Shown: positions 7,693 through 15,927, counted from the first letter of the stretch. The stretch is 64,000 nucleotides of DNA from an uncultured Alphaproteobacteria bacterium (GCA_910587405.1 CAJUKS010000008.1:1-64000), one strand, 5' to 3'. Notes: a model not told the origin generated them from the letters alone. Made by a program: numbers and translations.

Positions 7693-8412
7693 ATGTTAGA
7701 AAAAAATTATACCGATGTCGGTATTGAAAAAGCCGCCGTTGACGAAGGTCTGCGCGCTTATCTGGTCAGCGTTTACAATCACATGGCCGGCGCGTTGGCA
7801 ATTACCGCCGCGGTTGCTTTCTTGGTGGCCAACACTTCGCTGATTGCGATGATGTTTGATCCGCAAACCGGCGGTATGTCGGTGCTGGGTTGGCTGTTTT
7901 TGTTGTCGCCGCTGATTGTTATTTTCGGTTTCGGCTGGGTTTTGACCCGCGGAACTTTAGCGCAGGTACGGGGGGTTTTCTGGCTGTATTCGGCTTTGAT
8001 GGGCGCTTCGTTGGCGCCGATCTTTCTGGTCTATACCGGCGCCAGCATGGTTCGGGTTTTCCTGATTACGGCGGCAATGTTCGGCGCGATGAGCATTTAC
8101 GGAACCGTTACCAAACGCGATTTGACCTCGATGGGTTCTTTCCTGATGATGGGATTGTGGGGAATTATCATTGCATCGGTTGTCAACCTCTTTATGCAAA
8201 GCCCGGCTTTGTATTATGTGCTGTCGATCGTGTCGGTGGTTGTCTTTACCGGGCTGACCGCTTATGATACCCAGAAAATCCGTCAGATTTATGCTTCAAG
8301 CGATAATGAAGACACCATGACCCGCAAGGTTGTGGTCGGCGCGCTGGAACTGTATCTTGATTTTATCAACCTGTTTCTGGCGTTGTTGCGTTTGATGGGC
8401 GACCGCAAATAA
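7693..8412 (+). CDS. Bax inhibitor-1 / YbhL family membrane protein
   Basis: A 239-residue protein with seven predicted hydrophobic spans and BI-1 motifs: DEGLRAYLVSVYNHMAGALA at the start, MSIYGTVTKRDLTSMGSFL in the middle, and the C-terminal LTAYDTQKIRQIY and ALELYLDFINLFLALLRL. Family members are inner-membrane channels or calcium-leak proteins. I placed the start at the ATG 7 nt after GAGGAG rather than ten codons upstream. A long terminator follows. Confidence 0.93.
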   Translation: MLEKNYTDVGIEKAAVDEGLRAYLVSVYNHMAGALAITAAVAFLVANTSLIAMMFDPQTGGMSVLGWLFLLSPLIVIFGFGWVLTRGTLAQVRGVFWLYSALMGASLAPIFLVYTGASMVRVFLITAAMFGAMSIYGTVTKRDLTSMGSFLMMGLWGIIIASVVNLFMQSPALYYVLSIVSVVVFTGLTAYDTQKIRQIYASSDNEDTMTRKVVVGALELYLDFINLFLALLRLMGDRK

Positions 8413-8443
8413 AATTCCGCCTCACGGCGCCTGTCGTATGACG

Positions 8444-8487
8444 AAAAAACGGACCGATGACATTTTGAAATGTCACGGCCGTTTTTT
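8444..8487 (+). terminator. Terminator after the BI-1 gene
   Basis: A long interrupted stem: AAAACGG-CCG-TGACATTTTGAAATGTCA-CGG-CCGTTTT ending in a T run. Confidence 0.75.
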
Positions 8488-8598
8488 GGGTTTTGTATGA
8501 AATATGTATATTTGTGGGTTTGGCGGTGATAATTGGGAGCTGCCGGAAATCTGTAAGCAAAAGAAACCTTCATAACATTTTGTAAGGAAATATTTTAC

Positions 8599-8656
8599 GT
8601 CTCCGCGACAAAACTTAGGTACGCGTGAACGAACCGTTTAGGTTCGACCGCGAGAC
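8599..8656. other. Structured non-coding element between BI-1 and tRNA-Arg
   Basis: GTCTCCGCG (8599-8607) pairs with CGCGAGAC (8649-8656) with one bulge, and CGAACC (8630-8635) pairs with GGTTCG (8641-8646) inside. It lies downstream of the tRNA terminator on the minus strand and is not explained by either neighbour. It could be part of a small RNA or a recombination remnant at the tRNA. Confidence 0.4.
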
Positions 8657-8664
8657 AAGTCACG

Positions 8665-8693
8665 AAAAAAGACGCGTTTTGCACGCGTCTTTT
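8665..8693 (-). terminator. Terminator of the tRNA-Arg gene
   Basis: On the minus strand AAAAGACGCGT pairs with ACGCGTCTTTT around GCAAA, followed by a T run, a few nucleotides after the encoded CCA. Confidence 0.85.
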
Positions 8694-8698
8694 GAAAG

Positions 8699-8775
8699 TG
8701 GCGTCGACGAGAGGACTCGAACCTCCCACCCACAGTTTAGGAAACTGTTGCTCTATCCTGATGAGCTACGTCGAC
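8699..8775 (-). tRNA. tRNA-Arg (anticodon CCT)
   Basis: A full cloverleaf on the minus strand: acceptor GTCGACG paired with CGTCGAC, D-arm GCTC...GAGC, anticodon stem ACAGT/ACTGT around TTCCTAA (anticodon CCT, reading AGG), and T-arm GGAGG-TTCGAGT-CCTCT. The discriminator is G and CCA is encoded. A terminator follows directly, so it is a single-gene unit. Confidence 0.95.
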
Positions 8776-8814
8776 ATTAAGGACGGATTATAAATATTCT
8801 GCCGGCAAAAGCAA

Positions 8815-9216
8815 TCATTCTTCATCATCTATCCACGATTTCAGGCTGGCGATTTCGGCTTTGAAATCGGCTTTCACGTTGGCCCAGAACTCGCGAAAGT
8901 CGGTTTTCTTCCAGGTTGTGACGGTCCAATAGGTTCCGACCGACAAAATAATCAAAACCCCGATGGCAAAGCCGCAGGCAAGCAACCAGACAATCGTCAT
9001 TCCGATTGCCAGTATTAAAATCAGCCCCCAGGAATAATCGGCCCCTTTGACAAAATGAATCGAATAAACGAACATTGCCAGTTGAACCGCTACTCCCAAC
9101 AGCGAACCGATGCGGGCCGCCCGACCGTACTTCTGTATTTCAAGATTAACCACCCATACGCAGCCGGCCGTCAGCAGGCCGCAGGCAATTAATCCCATCG
9201 TTAGCATCGTACTCAT
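8815..9216 (-). CDS. Small multi-pass membrane protein, unknown
   Basis: A 133-residue protein with about four hydrophobic segments (MLTMGLIACGLLTAGCVWVV, a second near residue 36, and a long pair spanning 60-100) and a charged C-terminal tail of about 30 residues ending SWIDDEE, probably cytoplasmic. No family was recognised. The start lacks a clear Shine-Dalgarno. It lies just upstream of tRNA-Arg on the same strand. Confidence 0.65.
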   Translation of the reverse strand: MSTMLTMGLIACGLLTAGCVWVVNLEIQKYGRAARIGSLLGVAVQLAMFVYSIHFVKGADYSWGLILILAIGMTIVWLLACGFAIGVLIILSVGTYWTVTTWKKTDFREFWANVKADFKAEIASLKSWIDDEE

Positions 9217-9326
9217 TTCAATCCGAAGTCTTGGTTATTGTACACTATTAACAGCAGTGCATAATATTATTATATTTTCCCGTGTATGTCCAGTTTTTTT
9301 GTGGCGTCTCAGAAAGCGGGAATCCT

Positions 9327-9369
9327 GAAAAACAATCCCGCCGGCGGCAAAATGCGGCTGACGGGATTG
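9327..9369 (-). terminator. Terminator of the M20 peptidase gene
   Basis: On the minus strand CAATCCCG pairs with CGGGATTG with a partly paired GC-rich interior, followed by TTTTT. Confidence 0.75.
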
Positions 9370-9416
9370 TGCAACGGCGGCGGCGGTCGTGTTTCGCTGA
9401 CGGGTTGTCACCGCAA

Positions 9417-10526
9417 TCAGGCCTTTTCGGCAAGACGGTGCAGAAACCTTTTCTGAATTTCTGCCAGTTGTTCGACGGTTTCCCATACCGCATATTCGCC
9501 GGCGGCATGCATGCCGTCACCGCTGCCCGAATGCATGATGACGACGGAGCCGCGTTCGGCAAAAGCCCGCGAATCGGTGGCGCCGCCGATATATTCAAAT
9601 TCGAGCGGGCGGTCGAGGTATTGTTCGGCCGTTTGTTTATAATCGCGAATGTACGGATTGTTTTCGTCCATAACCACCGGGCGTCCTGCCGATACGATTT
9701 GGTAGCTGACACCGTCAACCATGGCCTGTTGCAGATTTTGTTCCAGTTCGCCCAGCGATGATTTTTCGGTCAGTCGGAAATCGAGCATGGCTTCGGCATG
9801 GTTGGAAATAACGTTGGCGACGGCGCCGCCTTCAATCCTTGCAAAATGAACGGTGTCAATCCAAGTGTCGGCCGGTTTGGGCATTTTTTTGCAAAAATAC
9901 GGATAACGGGTGCGGATGTTTTGCCATACCTGCATCAGTTGTTCGTTGGCGTCAATTCCTTCCCAAGGCGTGGAGCCGTGAGCTTCCTTGCCCTTGGAGA
10001 ACAGTTTGACGAATACCGGACTTTTGCAACGGGCGACGATTTTTCCGATATCGCCGGCAACGTCGACGTCCAACACGATTTTGGACTTGAGGTCGGGATT
10101 GTCTTGTAAAAAGGCTTCCAGTCCGAAACTGCCTTTTTCTTCGTCGGAAGACAACAAAACGCCGAATTTCAGCGGCAGTTGTTGTTTTAAGACATATTCG
10201 AGCGAATTTAAGCCGACGGCGGCAAACGATTTCATGTCCAAACTGCCGCGACCGAACATTTTGCCCTCTTTGACGTAGGGGACGAACATCGGATCGGCTG
10301 CGGGAACCACGTCGATATGACCGACGACCAAAACGTCAAAATCACGGTATTTGCCGTTGGAAAGCAGAATGACCGGCGCAAGGGCGTCTTTGCGGTATAT
10401 TTCGACCTCGGCGCCGAGGGGTTCGGCCTGTTGTCTGATGAAGTTCATGCAGCGTTCAATTTCCCGCATGTTGCCGGTTTCGGTGCGAAATTTGATCAGT
10501 TGGGCAGCCACTTCCTGTAAGTTCAT
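9417..10526 (-). CDS. M20 family metallopeptidase (ArgE/DapE-like)
   Basis: A 369-residue co-catalytic zinc hydrolase. Metal and catalytic motifs are in order: VVGHIDVVPA (His ligand and catalytic Asp), GRGSLDMK (bridging Asp), SSDEEKGSFG (catalytic Glu and ligand Glu), a later VLDVD acidic ligand, and GDGMHAAGEY (final His). A dimerisation domain is inserted at about residues 170-280. The family covers acetylornithine deacetylase, succinyl-diaminopimelate desuccinylase and dipeptidases; the sequence alone does not settle which. The ribosome site GAGAGGA supports the start. It is monocistronic. Confidence 0.88.
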   Translation of the reverse strand: MNLQEVAAQLIKFRTETGNMREIERCMNFIRQQAEPLGAEVEIYRKDALAPVILLSNGKYRDFDVLVVGHIDVVPAADPMFVPYVKEGKMFGRGSLDMKSFAAVGLNSLEYVLKQQLPLKFGVLLSSDEEKGSFGLEAFLQDNPDLKSKIVLDVDVAGDIGKIVARCKSPVFVKLFSKGKEAHGSTPWEGIDANEQLMQVWQNIRTRYPYFCKKMPKPADTWIDTVHFARIEGGAVANVISNHAEAMLDFRLTEKSSLGELEQNLQQAMVDGVSYQIVSAGRPVVMDENNPYIRDYKQTAEQYLDRPLEFEYIGGATDSRAFAERGSVVIMHSGSGDGMHAAGEYAVWETVEQLAEIQKRFLHRLAEKA

Positions 10527-10623
10527 TTTTTTATCCTCTCTTTGCTGAATTTTACCTTTTATTCATCTTATATGAGTATGATTAGCGCAATTATAATAAG
10601 AAAGGATTAATGAGGATCTGCAA

Positions 10624-11127
10624 ATGAAAACATTTTTAGCCGGCGTTATGATGTTTCTTTCGCTTGCGGCCCCGGTATGGGCCGGCGGCGATGCCGAAAG
10701 CGATTCCGGGCGTGCGTTGCCGCGGATGGCTTCGCTGCGTTCAAAGTTGGTTAATGCCCGTTCGGGTCCGGGTTCGCGCTATCCGATCGAATGGGTGTAT
10801 AAACAAAAAAATGCGCCGGTTGAAATTATTGCCGAGTTTGACCTGTGGCGGCAGATCCGCGATTGGGAAGGTTCGGAAACCTGGGTTTATAAACCGATGC
10901 TGAGCAACAAGCGCTGGATCAAGATGACCAACGCCGGTACCAGCAACATTTACGCCAAGCCCCAACTTGACGCCAAGGTGATTGCCAAAGTGGAAGATCA
11001 GGTTATCGGCGAAATCGAAAAATGTCCCGAGGGCAAGGATTTTTGCCTGATTAAGTTCTCTTCGGCAGAAGGATGGGTTCAGCGCGGAGACTTTTTCGGC
11101 GTCTATCCCGGAGAAACAATCAACTAA
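10624..11127 (+). CDS. Secreted SH3-domain protein
   Basis: A 167-residue protein with a signal peptide (MKTFLAGVMMFLSLAAPVWA) and two bacterial SH3-like segments: residues about 40-95 (LVNARSGPGSRYPIEWVY, then WVYKPMLS) and about 96-160 (SNIYAKPQLDAKVIAKVE, then EGWVQRGDFFGVYPGE). The family is common in alphaproteobacteria and is presumed to bind peptidoglycan or peptides in the periplasm. The gene is followed after 17 nt by the secretion-type ATPase, so the two are probably cotranscribed, although a functional link is not shown. Confidence 0.85.
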   Translation: MKTFLAGVMMFLSLAAPVWAGGDAESDSGRALPRMASLRSKLVNARSGPGSRYPIEWVYKQKNAPVEIIAEFDLWRQIRDWEGSETWVYKPMLSNKRWIKMTNAGTSNIYAKPQLDAKVIAKVEDQVIGEIEKCPEGKDFCLIKFSSAEGWVQRGDFFGVYPGETIN

Positions 11128-11144
11128 CCAACAGGACCCTTTTG

Positions 11145-12119
11145 ATGAGTACAGTTAATGAAATAAGCTTTTCCGATATTTACATCACCCCCGATAAGGT
11201 TGCCTATATTCCGGACGGCAAAACGGCCAACGGCCTGATGAAAATCAAGACCGATGATTTCAACTATTTTTATGATAAACTGGAAAGCTGTTATGACGGC
11301 CACAATCCGAGCTATTCGGTTTTGTATAATAAAATTCTGTATCGTGTCGAACGCAGCGTCAGCATTTACGGCATTCAATACTGCGCCCGCAAGATGCCGC
11401 CTGAAGTTCCGGCTTTCAGTACACTCGGCTTTGCGCCCGAATTGCGCAAATATCTGCTCAAGCTGGGCAACTCTGCCGGGTTGATTTTGTGGTCGGGGCC
11501 GACCGGCGCCGGAAAAACCACCGCGGTTTCGTCGCTGATGAAAGAATACCTGATCAATGAAGGCGGTTTTGCCTATACGATCGAAGATCCGGCAGAAATG
11601 CCGCTGGACGGCAGCTACAATGCGCTTAACGGCAGTCTCGGTTTGTGCAAACAGACTCAGCCGATTGACGGCAATTGGGGCGGTTGTCTTAAGTCGGCCC
11701 TGCGTTCCAAGCCGCGTTTTATTTTGGTAGGCGAAATTCGTACTCCCGAAACCGCCAGCGAAGTATTGCGCGCCTGTACTTCCGGGCATCTGGTTTTGTC
11801 GACCATTCACGCCAACAACGTGACCGACGCCATCAACTCGGTGATTAAATATGCTTCTTCTTCGGGGATGACGGAAGAACTAGCCTATGACTTGTTCTCG
11901 CGCGGGATGTTAGCGGTTTTGCATCAGACTTTGAACGGTATTCGCAAAAAGGTGCCGACAGTTTCTTATCTTTTTGCCAACCCCGACACCACTCAAGGGG
12001 ATCAGGTCCGCGCGATTATCAAAACCGGCAAGCTCAATCTGGCGACTTCGATTGATACTCAACGCAGCCGTTTGTCGTTGGGCAAAGAACTGTTTCCCGG
12101 ATTGCGCGAGCAGAGTTAG
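11145..12119 (+). CDS. PilT/DotB-like secretion ATPase
   Basis: A 324-residue hexameric traffic ATPase. Motifs in order: Walker A GPTGAGKTTA, Asp box TIEDPAE, Walker B ILVGEIRTPETA, His box STIHANN. The N-terminal domain is short, as in PilT, VirB11 and the type IVB ATPase DotB. The LILWSGPTGAGKTT context and lack of a zinc-binding C domain fit PilT/DotB better than GspE. I started at MSTVNE, 11 nt after AGGA, instead of further upstream in the SH3 gene. No pilus or secretion partners lie in the window, so this is an isolated component. Confidence 0.85.
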   Translation: MSTVNEISFSDIYITPDKVAYIPDGKTANGLMKIKTDDFNYFYDKLESCYDGHNPSYSVLYNKILYRVERSVSIYGIQYCARKMPPEVPAFSTLGFAPELRKYLLKLGNSAGLILWSGPTGAGKTTAVSSLMKEYLINEGGFAYTIEDPAEMPLDGSYNALNGSLGLCKQTQPIDGNWGGCLKSALRSKPRFILVGEIRTPETASEVLRACTSGHLVLSTIHANNVTDAINSVIKYASSSGMTEELAYDLFSRGMLAVLHQTLNGIRKKVPTVSYLFANPDTTQGDQVRAIIKTGKLNLATSIDTQRSRLSLGKELFPGLREQS

Positions 12120-12137
12120 GGCTGCAATTTGAATCGT

Positions 12138-12167
12138 AAAAAAAAGCCGGCGTTTGCCGGCTTTTTT
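12138..12167. terminator. Bidirectional terminator between ATPase and TlpA-like genes
   Basis: AAAAAAGCCGGC pairs with GCCGGCTTTTTT around GTTT. Confidence 0.88.
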
Positions 12168-12176
12168 CACAAAATT

Positions 12177-12728
12177 TTAACCGTGTTCGGCCTTGATTTT
12201 ATAAATATATTCGATTACTTGGGGGCTGTCCCAGTCGGCGCTGCCGCGGATACGGCCGATTTCTTTGCCTTCGCGGCTGATCAATACGGTTACCGGCGAG
12301 GAAAAAATTCCCAACGCCGAGGCCATGTCGTTTTTGTCGTCAACGTACATTTCGAGGTCATTGCCGCCGAACTTTTTCAACAGCCGCCGTTGTTCGGAAA
12401 ATCCGCCTTGCCATTCTTTTTTGGGAGAAATCATAATAACCCGGATGCCGTCATCCTTGGTTTGACGGGCAAAAGCGTTGAGGCTTTCGATTTCGCGCAG
12501 GCAGGGCGTGCAATGTCTTGACCAAAAGACGGCCAGCACAAAATCGCCGTCAAAATCAGAAAGTTTGACCTTGCTGCCGGTTTCGCCGTATATGACTTTT
12601 GACGGCGCCTGACGGGGCACGTGATAAATGTTGACGCCTTTTTCGTTTGCCCAGACCGTCGGAATTTGCAAACACAGCATTGCCAGCGTTACCATTCTAC
12701 AAATTTTTTTCATCTGCTTACTGACCAT
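12177..12728 (-). CDS. TlpA/ResA-like thiol-disulfide oxidoreductase
   Basis: A 183-residue periplasmic thioredoxin-fold protein. The signal segment MKKICRMVTLAMLCLQIPTVWA begins five residues after the chosen ATG. The active site is WSRHCTPCLRE (CxxC), followed by the cis-Pro region SSPVTVLIS and a terminal GSADWDSPQVIEYI helix. TlpA-like proteins reduce or shuffle disulfides in envelope proteins. The reading frame extends far upstream over the divergent lipoprotein gene, but GGAGA sits before the ATG chosen here. The four-cysteine secreted proteins elsewhere in the window could be clients; that is speculation. Confidence 0.88.
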   Translation of the reverse strand: MVSKQMKKICRMVTLAMLCLQIPTVWANEKGVNIYHVPRQAPSKVIYGETGSKVKLSDFDGDFVLAVFWSRHCTPCLREIESLNAFARQTKDDGIRVIMISPKKEWQGGFSEQRRLLKKFGGNDLEMYVDDKNDMASALGIFSSPVTVLISREGKEIGRIRGSADWDSPQVIEYIYKIKAEHG

Positions 12729-12803
12729 ATTTTTATCTTGTCTCCGGTTGAGGAATAATATATAACCATAATAATCAAATAGACAAGCAAAAGGTAAAAG
12801 AAT

Positions 12804-12935
12804 ATGAAAAAAGCCTCGGTACTTTTTTGGATCTTGTTGGCGGCGGTCGCTTTGTCCGTAAGCGGCTGCGGCAAAGTCTCCGCTCCGGCAGCGCTTGAGG
12901 GCAGCGGCTATCCCCATTCTTATCCGCGGCAGTAG
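12804..12935 (+). CDS. Small LptM-like outer-membrane lipoprotein
   Basis: A 43-residue protein, MKKASVLFWILLAAVALSVS followed by GCGKVSAPAALEGSGYPHSY and PRQ. The lipobox (SVSGC) fits lipoprotein signal cleavage at Cys22. The C-G-K start and the YPHSYPRQ tail resemble the alphaproteobacterial relatives of LptM (YifL), a lipoprotein that helps LptD assemble in gammaproteobacteria. AAGG precedes the start. In relatives it usually precedes lysA; here it is followed by the VWA gene. Confidence 0.75.
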   Translation: MKKASVLFWILLAAVALSVSGCGKVSAPAALEGSGYPHSYPRQ

Positions 12936-12952
12936 AGACAAGGAGGATTATG

Positions 12953-13639
12953 ATGGCAGAAAACAATTTTGTGGATGAAATGATCCCGTATGTCGAATTT
13001 GCCGACAACGCCAACGAACGAACCCCCTGCGTTTTGGTGCTGGATTGTTCCGGTTCCATGCGCGGCGAACCGATCAAGCAATTGAACGTCGGGCTGAAAG
13101 CGTTGGAAAAAGAACTGAAAGAGGACATTGACGCCAGTTCGCGGGTTCAGTTGTTGATTATCAAAGCTTTCGGCAAAGACGAAACCGAAGTCTCGGCCGA
13201 CTGGATTGACGCTATGAACTTTTCGGCGCCGGAAATGGTTGCCGGCGGTTTGACGCCGCTCGGCAAAGCGATGGAACTGGCCTTGCAGAAGATCGAAGAG
13301 CAAAAGTGTTTGTATGACAGTTGCGGCATCACTTCCAAACGGCCGTGGATTTTTCTGATCAGCGACGGCGAACCGACCGACTATGATTGGGAAAGCACCG
13401 CCCGCAAGTGCTGCCAGGCGCAGGAAAACAAAAAAGTGGTTATTCATGCGGTGGGTACCGAAGGAGCCAACCTCGAGAAGCTGGCGCGCTTTTCTCTTAA
13501 TACGCCCAAACGGCTGACCGGTTTGAAGTTTACCGAATTTTTCCTCTGGCTGAGCCGAAGCGTTTCGTGCATTTCGAAAGCGGCGCCCAACGCCGGCGAT
13601 TTGTTTGATAATACGGGAAACTGGGATGAAGAAAACTGA
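12953..13639 (+). CDS. TerY-like von Willebrand factor A protein
   Basis: A 228-residue VWA domain with an intact MIDAS: LVLDCSGSMRG (DxSxS), a Thr in GGLTPLGKA and the Asp of SDGEPTDYD. The layout and size match TerY. The start one codon after the first ATG gives the better spacing to AGGAGG. It overlaps the PP2C gene by 14 nt, which in turn touches the kinase gene: the TerY / PP2C / kinase triad known from tellurite-resistance-type (Ter) stress systems. Its likely role is metal-dependent docking for the phosphorylation pair. No TerC, TerD or TerZ genes are nearby. Confidence 0.85.
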   Translation: MAENNFVDEMIPYVEFADNANERTPCVLVLDCSGSMRGEPIKQLNVGLKALEKELKEDIDASSRVQLLIIKAFGKDETEVSADWIDAMNFSAPEMVAGGLTPLGKAMELALQKIEEQKCLYDSCGITSKRPWIFLISDGEPTDYDWESTARKCCQAQENKKVVIHAVGTEGANLEKLARFSLNTPKRLTGLKFTEFFLWLSRSVSCISKAAPNAGDLFDNTGNWDEEN

Positions 13640-14378
13640 CCGTCGGCAAATCAAAGTACGCGCAACCTGCATTACCGGGCCGATACACCGCGGCCGCGGG
13701 CAGCCCTGTCAGGATTATTGCCGCTATTCGACCCGCGGTGAAAATTTTGTAGCCGTGGTTTCGGACGGTGCCGGCTCAACCCGTTACGGACGTATCGGCG
13801 CCAGGATCGTCTGCGATACCCTGGTCGATCTGCTGGCCAATGCGCCGTTTGACGATATCCGTTCCGCGGTGGTCAATGCCATTTCGGTTGCGCGCGACAA
13901 ACTGATGTTTCACCGTCTCAATTCCGCCAACAATCCCAAAGGAATCATGGCTTTTGCGGCGACGGTGGTCGGTGCGGTCTGTCATCGCGGCCGCGGGATT
14001 TTCTTTCATATCGGCGACGGTGCCGCGATTGCCTTTACGGCGCCGGACCTGTCGCGTTATGTCGCCTCGCGGCCGGAAAACGGGGTTTTCTCTTGTGAGA
14101 CCTATTTTTACACGATGGACGATTGGGAAGATACGTTACGTTTTACGACCTTTGAACAGGCTTATACGCTGATGCTGATGTCCGACGGCCTGACAAACTT
14201 TTCGTTTGCCCCTGATTTCAGCCGTATCGAACCGAACTTTTTGCTGCCGATCAATAATTTTCTGGATGGGGAAAAGCTGAAGACCAAAGCCGTGCGTGCG
14301 CTTTCCAACACTTTGAACACGATGCGCGCCCAAAAGCTTAATCCGGACGACAAAACTTTCTTATGGGCCAAACTGTGA
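13626..14378 (+). CDS. PP2C-type serine/threonine phosphatase of the TerY triad
   Basis: A 250-residue phosphatase. Motifs: GRGQPCQDYCR near the N terminus, VVSDGAGS (metal-binding Asp), FHIGDGAAIAF, LMLMSDGLT and a C-terminal DDKTFL. Together these give the usual manganese or magnesium centre. It probably reverses phosphorylation by the neighbouring kinase. The start overlaps the VWA gene. Its stop TGA overlaps the downstream ATG as TGATG. Confidence 0.87.
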   Translation: MKKTDRRQIKVRATCITGPIHRGRGQPCQDYCRYSTRGENFVAVVSDGAGSTRYGRIGARIVCDTLVDLLANAPFDDIRSAVVNAISVARDKLMFHRLNSANNPKGIMAFAATVVGAVCHRGRGIFFHIGDGAAIAFTAPDLSRYVASRPENGVFSCETYFYTMDDWEDTLRFTTFEQAYTLMLMSDGLTNFSFAPDFSRIEPNFLLPINNFLDGEKLKTKAVRALSNTLNTMRAQKLNPDDKTFLWAKL

Positions 14379-15856
14379 TGGAAGAAACTGCGCCGATGTA
14401 TAATGCCATTTACGGCGACCGAACCTGGGAACAGATCACTCTGGGCGAGTTGATCAACAAAGGCGGTGCCGCCGGCCGTATCTTCCGGGTAAAAGGCCAT
14501 CCGCAGATGGTGGCAAAAATTTTCCATAATCTCGGCAAAAGCAGCACCAACCGCGAAAAGCTGCAGGCAATGCTGCTCAACCGTCCCAGTTTTTCGCCGG
14601 CGATGAAAGACGGCAAACAGTTTACGATGGAAGACGGCAACAGCTATGTTCAGATTGCATGGCCGGAAGCGTTGTTGGAAGACGAAAACGGCTTTTGCGT
14701 CGGTTATCTGATGCCGTTGATCGATTTGAGCCAGGCGGCATCGCTTGATCACTTTATGCAAAAGGCAATCCGCCACAAGCTTAAACTGACCGAAAAATAT
14801 GAACATCGGGTTCAGGCGGCTTATAATCTTTGTACCATGGTGGCGGCCTTGCACGAGAAAGGGCATTACATCGTCGACCTCAAACCGTCCAATGTATATG
14901 TTTACAAACAAAGCATGCTGATTGCGATTCTGGATTGTGACGGTTTTTCAATTCGCGGCGAAAAAAGCCGCTATCCGGCCGAATTTGTCAGTGAGGAATA
15001 TATTTATCCCGAGGGCATGCAGCTCAGTTGCGAGCAGATGGGCGAAGAGCAGGACAAATTTGCGTTGGCGGTGATTTTGTTCAAATTGCTGAACAACGGA
15101 ATTCATCCGTTTTCCGGTGTTCCGCGCAAGCAAGGGGTTCCGAACCTGACGATTCAGGAACGGATTGCCGCCTATCGCTATGCTTACGGTTCGTGGGCCG
15201 ATCTTTATCAGGCGCCGCATCCTTACAGTATTCACGATTATTTTGCCAAAGACACGCTCGAATTGTTTGACCGGGCTTTCGTTAAGGGAATGAAACGCCC
15301 CACGGCGGCCGAATGGGAAAGGCATTTGCGCAATCTGCTGCAAAACCTGCGTCCGTGCAAAAAGAACTCCGACCATGCCTATTTTACTTCCAAGGGATGC
15401 GGTTTGTGTCTGATGGACGAGAAGTTTAAGTCGGACATGCAGGAACGGCGTCAGCAGCTGCAAACCCCTAAAACCGTACGCGGGCTTGAGATTGACAAGA
15501 TGTCGCCCGAGCAAATGGAACAGGAAAAGATAATGGAACGGCGGCGGGTGATCCGCGCCAACCATATAACGGCGGCGGCGACGGTCGTTTACCTGCTGTT
15601 TTTCGGGATGGTTCATTTTATGGCGGCGCCGTTTGCCGAGGCGCTGAAAACCGCCGGAATCGGCGTGCAGGCAATCGGCATTACCTTGATTATGGCGTCG
15701 ATTCACCGCCTTTTTCAAAAACTGCGTCCCAAGGTGCCGTTGTTTCGTTACGAGATGCTGCCGCTGTTGTTGGAGGTTTATGCGTTTATCTGCCTTTTGG
15801 TCGCTTTGATCGCGGTTAATCGTCTGCCCCTTGAAATATTGATGCTGGCTTCTTAA
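14378..15856 (+). CDS. Eukaryotic-like protein kinase fused to a zinc-binding segment and membrane helices
   Basis: A 492-residue protein. The kinase core has a Gly-rich stretch (NKGGAAGRIFRV), the ATP lysine in MVAKIFH, the catalytic loop YIVDLKPSNVYVY (HRD replaced by IVD, but D-L-K-P-x-N intact) and ILDCDGFS as the DFG equivalent. After the kinase comes a likely zinc site, C-x6-H-x7-C-x2-C (RPCKKNSDH...SKGCGLC, about residues 330-350), then hydrophobic helices in the last 100 residues. The start within TGATG gives direct coupling to the phosphatase; an ATG five codons upstream is an alternative. It completes the TerY-PP2C-kinase triad and would place signalling at the membrane. Substrates unknown. 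Confidence 0.83.
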   Translation: MEETAPMYNAIYGDRTWEQITLGELINKGGAAGRIFRVKGHPQMVAKIFHNLGKSSTNREKLQAMLLNRPSFSPAMKDGKQFTMEDGNSYVQIAWPEALLEDENGFCVGYLMPLIDLSQAASLDHFMQKAIRHKLKLTEKYEHRVQAAYNLCTMVAALHEKGHYIVDLKPSNVYVYKQSMLIAILDCDGFSIRGEKSRYPAEFVSEEYIYPEGMQLSCEQMGEEQDKFALAVILFKLLNNGIHPFSGVPRKQGVPNLTIQERIAAYRYAYGSWADLYQAPHPYSIHDYFAKDTLELFDRAFVKGMKRPTAAEWERHLRNLLQNLRPCKKNSDHAYFTSKGCGLCLMDEKFKSDMQERRQQLQTPKTVRGLEIDKMSPEQMEQEKIMERRRVIRANHITAAATVVYLLFFGMVHFMAAPFAEALKTAGIGVQAIGITLIMASIHRLFQKLRPKVPLFRYEMLPLLLEVYAFICLLVALIAVNRLPLEILMLAS

Positions 15857-15927
15857 ATTTTGCTATGAAATAAAAATTTTTTGTGGTATAAAGTTGGGCA
15901 AATAAAATACTATGAAAGGTTTATAAC

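Noticed and set aside
12729..12941. Extended N terminus for the TlpA-like protein
   Set aside because: It would overlap the divergent lipoprotein gene and put 70 unrelated residues before a normal signal peptide.
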